Assembly: GCA_029204225.1 (NCBI GenBank) | Contig: CM055094.1 | Coordinates: 17,472,402-17,536,401, forward strand | Length of the DNA stretch: 64,000 nucleotides | Direction: 5' to 3' | From: Diphasiastrum complanatum | Taxonomy: Eukaryota; Streptophyta; Lycopodiopsida; Lycopodiales; Lycopodiaceae | Part shown: piece after piece, positions 57,371 through 64,000 of the stretch | How positions within the stretch are numbered: the stretch's first letter is position 1 | How the letters are laid out: each line of letters starts with the position of its first letter | Made by a program: the position numbers and the translations under genes | The notes under the pieces: model-generated | Seen by the model: only the letters and a program-made list of their open reading frames with translations | What the model was told of the DNA's origin: nothing | The model's database searches: none

Positions 57371-58734
57371 GTTCTCCCACAATGGTGATTGTTGTAGGTA
57401 GATCTTTGCAGCACGTTATCAGCTCCTGTCTTTTTCGCATCTGTGACATGACAAATATTAGTGAATGTACAATTGTAAATCATGACATTGTCTATTATTT
57501 TGTTCTATTTTGACATGGCAATAAACATAAAGTACTTACGAGTCTTCCGTTGATGATAAATCTGAAATATGTTGGTAGATTGGTTTGTAATAGCATGAGC
57601 TCTGTTTTGATAAAATCAAGCTTCCAATGTTCTTCCACCTCAACCATAGTCAAATATTTCTCATTGTAGATAATGCTTATCTCCATTCGGTTTGTGTGAC
57701 CATTTAGTTCAAAGTCTTGATCCAGTGGTAGCCATGTACCTTCAATTTTCTTGTATCTCTGGTAGCTAAATGTGAGACTGAGAATTTGCTTTTCGATATG
57801 ATAACAAAAGATCATTGAGGACTTTTTAATTCTGCATTCTATGTCATTATTTGTTTTACTATCCCAGCCTTGATCCATGAGATCTGATAAAGTCTCATAT
57901 GATAAATCCTTGCAAACAAATAAAGTTGGTGTCCTACAAACACTAGCACTCGAGAAAAAATCAACAAATGTAATGAGATAAACCAACTTAGGTAAACAAT
58001 TTTCGAGCCTGTGCTTATCTTCATAGCATTTCTAATATCAATTAGTAGCTTGCATCTGAAGGATTCAAAAACAATGCTGTCAAGAGTAGGCCACTCATCA
58101 CTTTGAAAACTAGGCAATGGAATTGCTTCGAGCTTGTCAAAACCTCCATCTGTTTGTGGCGTATATAAAGATTCATAAAAATAGATACCACAATCTGCAA
58201 GTTCCTTTGGACTTCTTCCTCTGTATTGCAGCTTTCCAACATCAGAGTGAATCACGTCTAATATTCCTGCAAGTAATTGTGCGGGCTCCCATTCACTTAT
58301 CATGATGGATATAAATCTGAAAGAAAAAAAATAATATTGAAGCATTTAAATCATAATCTGAAGAGCATCAATAAAGAAAATCATCTATGATTGTTGTAGA
58401 GTGCATATGTTTTGATATACTTACAATTACATTTTTTATGATCATGAGGATTGATATCATGTACTTTGATTTCTGAATGCATATATACATGTTGTACTAA
58501 GACTTCTGATATAGATTGACCTCCCGGGGTAGACTTAAACTCCAAAATTTTTGCTTTCCAATAAGATTTGTAAGTCATTTTTGCTCTTTTCTTTTGTCGA
58601 AAATTGCCCTTTGATGATGGATGCAGCAATACCCATGAGTTCTTCATGTATTTTGTTGGCTTCCAGTTATCAGCTTCATCTTTCTCATTGTAAAGAATCA
58701 CAGAATCGATTGTAGATCTGGGTCTCCTTGCCAT
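57371..58734 (-). CDS. Unknown gene of the 9-kb element (right end)
   Basis: I do not recognise this product. A long first exon from 58734 (MARRPRSTIDSVILYNEKDE, basic GNFRQKKRAKMTYKSYWKAK) ends at a GTAAGT donor near 58425. A second block from about 58316 reads EWEPAQLLAGILDVIHSDVG, CGIYFYESLYTPQTDGGFD and VFESFRCKLLIDIRNAMK. A third (about 57955-57540) reads VEEHWKLDFIKTELMLL and TYFRFIINGRL before another GTAAGT. A last exon ends near 57371 (MRKRQELITCCKDL). The exon 1/2 phase does not fit cleanly, so a start or border may be wrong. The ATG is 13 bp from the element end, leaving no room for a promoter inside the element. Confidence 0.45.
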
Positions 58735-58747
58735 TGCTATTCTAATG

Positions 58748-61700
58748 ACATGGTCTTTTGTCAACTGTATTGCAAATGTGTTGTCCATATGCAAAACTAG
58801 AGGTTCATTTCTCGTTTTGCCTAGTTTGTAAAGGAATTGTTTGAGCCAAATTATTTCGTTGGCCATCTTTGCTGCTGCAACGTACTCTACTTCGCAGGAT
58901 GACTGAGCCACAATGGTCTACTTCTTGCTGATCCAGAGAATTGCTGCTCCTAACGTGATGGTACATCCTCTTGAAACACTTTTGCAGTTGTCCTTGAGAG
59001 ATGCCCAGCTAGGACCACTGTAGGAAAGCATCTAAAACCCTGCATCACGAGAATAACATAAACCAAAATCTTTTGTTAATTGAAGATATTGCAAAATTTG
59101 TTTTACAATCTTCCAATGAGTCGATCCTGGACTTGTACAGAATTGGCTCATCCTGAACACGGCATAAGCAATGTCAAGACATGTGTTATCTACAAGGTAC
59201 ATCAACGATCCGATCAGCTTCATGTATGGTGTTAGCTGCATCAATTCCCTTTCTTCTTCAGTCCTTGAATAATTTTCGTTCGTCAGTATCGTTCCTGCAA
59301 ACATTGGAGTATTCGCTCCTTTGTAATAGCATCCCAAAACCTTCTAGGATTTTCTAGGTATATCTGGACTGATGAAGGTACAATTCACCTCCCTCATAGT
59401 CCTTGTCAATTTGTAAGCCAAGGTAACACCTGGCTTCTCCCATATTTGCAATCTCAAAATGTTTCGAGATATCATTCTTCACTTCAGCAATAAGCCTCTC
59501 ACTCTTGCAGAGTATCAGAGTGTCGTCCACATACACAACTACAATGATAATCTTCCCATCTATAATTCTTACATAGACATTGGATCAGCCAATAGTGGCT
59601 TGAATCCTAAAGAATTAAGGACTTGATCTTTCTTCTTCTACCATTGTCACTCTGACTGCTTCAGACCATATATACTCCGATGCATTCTGCATGCATAATT
59701 AGGAAGTGAATTCGAGACATAGCTTGGAAGTTGATCCATATAGACCTCTTCGTCTAGCTCACCATGCAAAAAGGCTGTTTTTTTGTACACAACGTGAATC
59801 CTGAAATCATAAGCAGCTGCATATGCAAATAGTAAACATAGGGACAAATGTTTCACGACAGGAGAGAAGGTCTCAAAATAGCCAATACCATATCTCTGAG
59901 AGAATCCCTTCTCTACAAGTCTTGCCTTATACTTAGAGACATCTCCATCCGGTCCATACTTCAGCTTGTATACCCATTTGTATTTTATAGTCTTTCGCTT
60001 ATCTGGTAATGGCTGCAACATCCATACCTGGTTCTTCCTCATGGATTTCATCTCCTCATTCATGGCCTGGATCCATTTGTCCTTCTCTAGACATTCAGCT
60101 GCCTCCTCAAATGTCTGTGGTTCACCACTGAATCCACAGAATTTTTCTAACGTAGAAGCTGAGTTGCCTGGTACATATCTTGTTGGCGCTTTTCATTGTC
60201 TTGTTGACCTTCTAGGAGATCCTTCTGGAACTGCAATGTCTTTGCCTTTGTCTGCACTGCTAGGTCCGGAACCATTTCGGTTTACAGGTACTGTAGCAGT
60301 AGGTTGCCTCTCAAAACTTTTTTTGTCTGATTCGTCAGTCGAATGCAAAGTGACTCAAACATTTTTGTCTTCATGTTCGTCCTTTGCTCCCTCTGTCACA
60401 GTTGGAAGATCATAATACTGTCTTTCAAGATGCATGATGGCCTATTCGAAGGCACCAAAAGTGATATGGGCTGAAGCAGTAGCTACAACCGCCTACATCC
60501 AGAACAGGATACGCAAATCAGGTGTAACTCACACGACACCACACGAACTATGGAACTGACAGGATCATCGTTGGCCATCGTTCTGCTCTCATCAAATTAG
60601 ACATCTCTAACTATCTTCGTAGTGTTTGTCTCTGGCATATAGACTCTATAGTATGACAAATTGTTGTCATATCCTACAAGATATCCCTGTTCAGTTTTCT
60701 CATCAAGCTTCTTTTGAAGCTTATCAAGAACATGTGCATAAGCTGCATAGCCAAAGATACGGATTTGAATCAGATTGGATTTTCTACCCCACCACAATTC
60801 GTGTAGTGTCATGTGAGGAACACCAAACTTTCCTGTCCTGTTCTGAATATAGGCTGCTTCAGCTACTGCTTCAGCCCATAGCACACTTGGAGCTTTCGAG
60901 TAGGCCATCATGCATCTGGTAGCCTCCATTAGGGTCCTGTTCTTTCTTTCTGCAACACCGTTGTACTGCGGTGTGTAAGATATAGTCCTTCTATGAATGA
61001 TACTATGATCATTGTAGAAGTTAGCGAATCGATTTGAGATGTATTCTCCATCTCGATCTGTTTTGATCTACTTCACTTTATTACCAGTCCATCTCTCTGT
61101 CCAATTCACATACTCTATGAATTTGTCAAATGCTTCTGATTTGTTGTGAATAAAGTAGACTCTGGCAAATTTATTGTAATCATCAATAAAGATAATGTAA
61201 TATTTTGAGCCTCCTACTGAGATCACATTGAAAGGTCCATAGATGTTAGAACGCACTAACTCCAGAATCTTAGTCATTCTGTAGGAGTCCTTCACAAATG
61301 GAGTGCATGACGTTTTACCCTTCAGACATGCATCACAGGTCGTCGAACTGGTTGCATTTGAGATGCTCACCTCTGTGATTGCTCCATGATGGCTTGTTTG
61401 GTATAGTGCCATTGAATTCGTATGGCATAGTCTCCTGTGCTATAGAGTGTCTGGTGAATCATCGTGAGTCTGATGCACTTGATCTGCAGGCAAGCATACC
61501 TTTAGGTGATACAAATTGTCTTTTCTTCTGCCTTGAGTGATCAGGGTACTGGTACTTGCATCAACAACGTTGCATGCTTTGTCTGATAATGTCACACGCA
61601 TCCTTGCATCAGTTATTCTTGCCACTAATAGCAACTCCAACTATAGTGTAGGCACGAACAGAACATCTTTGAGTCGTCTGTCTCTGCCATTCGTGTTGAG

Positions 61701-62898
61701 CCACGGTGAATCAATACCATTCACTTGGTGTTTTGATCCATTTCCAAGAACGATAGATCTTGATGGATCTGCACTTCAAAAATCAAACATGATTTTTCTT
61801 GATGTAATGAAGTGTGAGGTAGCTCTTGAGTCTAGAATTACACCTGTGTGTCACATGTTGACATTGCACACATGTATGCACATTTGTAGGCGGTCAAATT
61901 ACCACGATTCAATCTTTCTTTGCCCATTTTTGAGCTCTCTAGCTCCTCGACATAGGACGAACTATTATTGTTCTCCTGTCTGCTTTGTGTTGATTTGTTT
62001 CTTGGGTTCAGGTGACAGTCCATGGCTGAACGACCTTTCTTGTGACAGTGGATACACTCAATTTTTGGATTGATCCAACACAAATCGACTGTATACCCTT
62101 CGTGTTTGCATCTCATGAAGGTCTTCTTGTCTCCACTCTGTTGTTTCGACCTTCATTTGTCTATACTGGTTTCTTCTACTTCCTGACCACGATCTTGCTT
62201 TTGATCTGACTCCCTCTTAGGCTTGAATTGTTTCTTTATCTTTTTCTTGTTGTTGTAAAGGGCTTGGTTAGAAGCATCTTTGTAATCAAGGTGCTCTCGA
62301 GCCTCGACTTCTTCTCAAATCTCGACAATTGCCTTTTTGAATTTCATTGTAGGATCCTTTGCTAGCAATGTTTTGGTTGTCTGGAAGGATCTTGATAAGG
62401 TTCTCAACAGATAAGTGAGCTGCTTCTCTGCTGACACTGCATTTTCTGCTCCAAAATTGTGTAGAGAAAGGAATATATCCTTCATCTTTCTAAGAAACAA
62501 AGTGAGGTCTTTGCCATCCCACTGCAGGTTTGTCAGCTGATCCTCAAGCATTATTATCTTACTGCGTGATTTCATCTAAAATCTTGTGAGTAGTGTGTCC
62601 CACATCTCTTTTGCTTTAGAGAGTGTAGCCAGGTCAAGATCCAGGCTATCCTCGATGGATGATGATAGCAAGGCTACTGCCTTGTCATTCTTCTCCCTCC
62701 ATTGCATAGCTTCTTGTCTATTGTTGTAGGCATCTCCTCAGTGCCATCTACCCAAGGAAATAATCCTTTTACCTTTAGTATCAGCGAGGTCTTTACCTTC
62801 CATGCTAGGAAGTTAGATCCTGATGAATCCAGAACTATACAGATCTTGGATTGTATGCTACTTATTGAAGCCATTGCTCCTGAATTTGTGTTATTCAC
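58748..62898 (-). pseudogene. Reverse-strand copia gag-pol interrupted in RNase H
   Basis: Gag starts at 62898 (MNNTNSGAMASISSIQSKI). A knuckle-like CIHCHKKGRSAMDC near 62055 has Arg for His. Pre-integrase is DNLYHLKV (about 61510). Integrase has CDACLKGKTSCTPF, FIDDYNKFARVYF, KTDRDGEYISNRF and [15 protein letters not shown]. Integrase end is LHELWWGRKSNLIQIRIFGY. RT is KYKWVYKLKYGPDGDV, FAYAAAYDFRIHVVYKKTAF, MYVDDTLILC (59536) and MYLVDNTCLDIAYAV. RNase H is AQSSCEVEYVAAAKMANEI and AIQLTKDH up to 58748; its tail is at 49718-49410. The first RT catalytic Asp region reads VVYKKTAFLHG instead of MDVKTAFLNG. Stops at 61066 and elsewhere make it inactive. Confidence 0.9.
60428..60561 (+). pseudogene. 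Inverted integrase fragment inside a copia linker
   Basis: On the plus strand, against the surrounding element, it reads RCMMAYSKAPKVIWAEAVAT, TAYIQNRIRKSG and TPHELWN. It is homologous to the minus-strand integrase at about 60920-60780 of the same element (TRCMMAYSKAPSVLWAEAVA). It is a small inverted duplication or filler. Confidence 0.85.
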
Positions 62899-62976
62899 TT
62901 GTTAATGATTCTTTGTTTGAATGCTTAGCCTCCTGGATCTGATAGTTTTTTGGGTATGTCAGATTATGACAAGGTA

Positions 62977-62989
62977 GGCTCTGATACCA
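62977..62989 (-). other. Primer-binding site (tRNA-iMet type)
   Basis: On the minus strand TGGTATCAGAGCC is exact, five bases from the LTR terminus and about 80 bp before the gag ATG. Confidence 0.88.
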
Positions 62990-62993
62990 CTAA

Positions 62994-63676
62994 TGGAAAA
63001 ATATCCGAACGTGCAAATTGTGCAAATTCAAAATTTCACTAAAATTCTGGAAATGGACTGATAGAAATCTCTCGAATGATTCATGAACAATTTTGCAAAA
63101 CTGTTCTGATCATGAATAATTTCTGCTCGAGAACAATTCGTGATCTAGTCAAGCTCTGCAATGAAATGAAACAAAGCAAAACTAGACGAAAGAGAAGAAT
63201 TCACGAAAAGATCAATCAGGCTCTGTAACAAGACGAGATGAGACGAAACAAAACTATACGAAATGAAACGAAACGAAACAAAACTTAAGTGAGTTCTGAA
63301 ATTGATTTACGCTTATAGCCAAGTGATCGTGAAACGAAACGAAATGAAACACGAAGCGAAAACATTTGCGAATAAAATCAGCTCCCGTGAAATTTAGATA
63401 TGATTGTTGGTCACTGCCGGCTATATCATTCCTACAATCCTCCAGCATGTAGACAGACACTGCTGATCTACGTTATAAATTATTATAGCAGTCAATAAAA
63501 TCAAATCAATGTGCGAAATTGAATAAACAAGTGAATCAGATACATGAATAGTAGCAGACAAAAATTCATTCAAGATCGTACAATCATTCAGAAGAATATG
63601 TGCATAACAACTACAATATTATCTGTTGATCTTCTGATTTTTCAAGCACTGTGCGACGGACCACATAGTGCATTGG
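62994..63676 (-). repeat. LTR block, high-coordinate copy (5' LTR of the copia)
   Basis: Nearly identical to 47897-48588 and adjacent to the primer site. On its far side it joins not host DNA but an RNase H/3' end copy (63677-63862). Confidence 0.87.
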
Positions 63677-63862
63677 TACCCCTTGGTACTTGGATGATCT
63701 TCTTGGTCATTCGTGGAGCAAGAATGATTATGTGTCGCGAAACAATTTCGTGTCGTGTGTCGTGAAATTGTTTGCAAATAATTTTGTTTCTTGTGTCTTT
63801 TCTGTCAAAATGAGTGGAAAGTTAGCAAGGCTTTGGCAATAAAAATATTTTGTTTCTTCAGC
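63677..63862 (-). pseudogene. Copia RNase H end/3' UTR copy upstream of the 5' LTR
   Basis: It matches 49334-49521 (TACCCCTTGGTACTTGG through TTTGTTTCTTCAGC). This is sequence that belongs at the 3' end of the same element, so it implies a second, mostly lost, element in tandem sharing this LTR. 63863-64000 shows nothing recognisable. Confidence 0.8.
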
Positions 63863-64000
63863 AGCCTCTATGCAACATCGAAATTATATATATCATAATC
63901 ATTCATGGTTTTGTATATGGTGCAATATTCAAAATGCTCCACCATATATAAAACCACGAATGACCTTAATTACATTTTATCTCACATGATCAAGACACGA

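Larger units (their letters stand above)
49719..58747. mobile_element. 9.03-kb multigene DNA transposon-like insertion
   Basis: It interrupts the RNase H of a reverse-strand copia: removing it rejoins TTGAGTGAAA and ACATGGTCTT in frame. The left end is (C)CATTAGAGGAG and the right end, reversed, is CATTAGAATAGC, giving a 7-bp inverted terminal match (CATTAGA). No target duplication longer than about 2 bp is visible. It carries four spliced genes (+50222-52944, -54578-53079, +55412-57170, -58734-57371), degenerate subterminal repeats at 49970-50175 and a palindrome cluster at 54821-55058. The superfamily is not recognised. The start of the last gene only 13 bp from the right end suggests that end could be truncated. 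Confidence 0.75.

Noticed and set aside
49719-58747. Assigning the 9-kb block to KDZ (Zisupton-like), CACTA or Helitron elements
   Set aside because: Ulp1-like genes occur in some of these, and CATTAGA is faintly like CACTA. But the transposase motifs, the near absence of a target duplication and the lack of a Rep/helicase do not fit any of them well enough to name.
1-64000. tRNA, rRNA or other structured RNA genes
   Set aside because: No cloverleaf-type A/B box pairs or rRNA core sequences were seen by eye. The TGGTATCAGAGC hits are retroelement primer sites, not tRNA genes. A covariance-model scan was not possible here.

Overview
This is nuclear DNA of a land plant with a large, retrotransposon-rich genome. 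The evidence is one spliced plant gene with multi-kilobase introns, several families of Ty1/copia elements with tRNA-iMet-type primer-binding sites, plant-type hAT remnants and a generally low GC content. The species cannot be read from the sequence. Introns of this size would fit a gymnosperm, a fern or a large-genome angiosperm.

Layout. 1-17000 is a graveyard of nested copia remnants. It holds a pol with its 3' LTR (1-2954), a second pol cut by a 1-kb LTR (3644-5564), a reverse-strand LTR (5777-6306), a third pol stub (7206-8022), and a long decayed copia (8155-14612) whose RNase H is split by a rearranged LTR insertion. A hAT 3' fragment between 323-bp direct repeats follows (15338-16824).

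19182-38827 (minus strand) is the one convincing host gene, a D-cysteine desulfhydrase. I could assemble it as ten exons (493 codons plus stop), all with GT-AG junctions and consistent phases. Intron 2 (8.9 kb) holds a hAT transposase remnant that is itself interrupted by a 2.3-kb insertion with a 5-bp target duplication. Intron 8 (6.9 kb) holds a LINE remnant and a reverse-strand copia pol flanked by short LTRs.

39244-47882 is again copia debris on both strands: an RT/RNase H fragment, an LTR plus gag-pol with an RT block embedded in its protease, an oppositely oriented gag-pol, and a gag.

47897-63862 is a reverse-strand copia element whose RNase H gene is interrupted by a 9.03-kb block (49719-58747). 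This block is the most interesting part of the window. It carries four spliced genes in the order +, -, +, -. They are a DDE-like transposase candidate of a family I do not recognise, an unknown protein, a fusion of a CENH3-like histone fold to a Ulp1/C48-type SUMO-protease domain, and another unknown protein. A cluster of ACACGTGT palindromes lies between the two divergent central genes. I do not recall a described transposon with this gene set. This copy is probably inactive, because the transposase has a frameshift and a stop, and the histone-fold gene has one in-frame stop.
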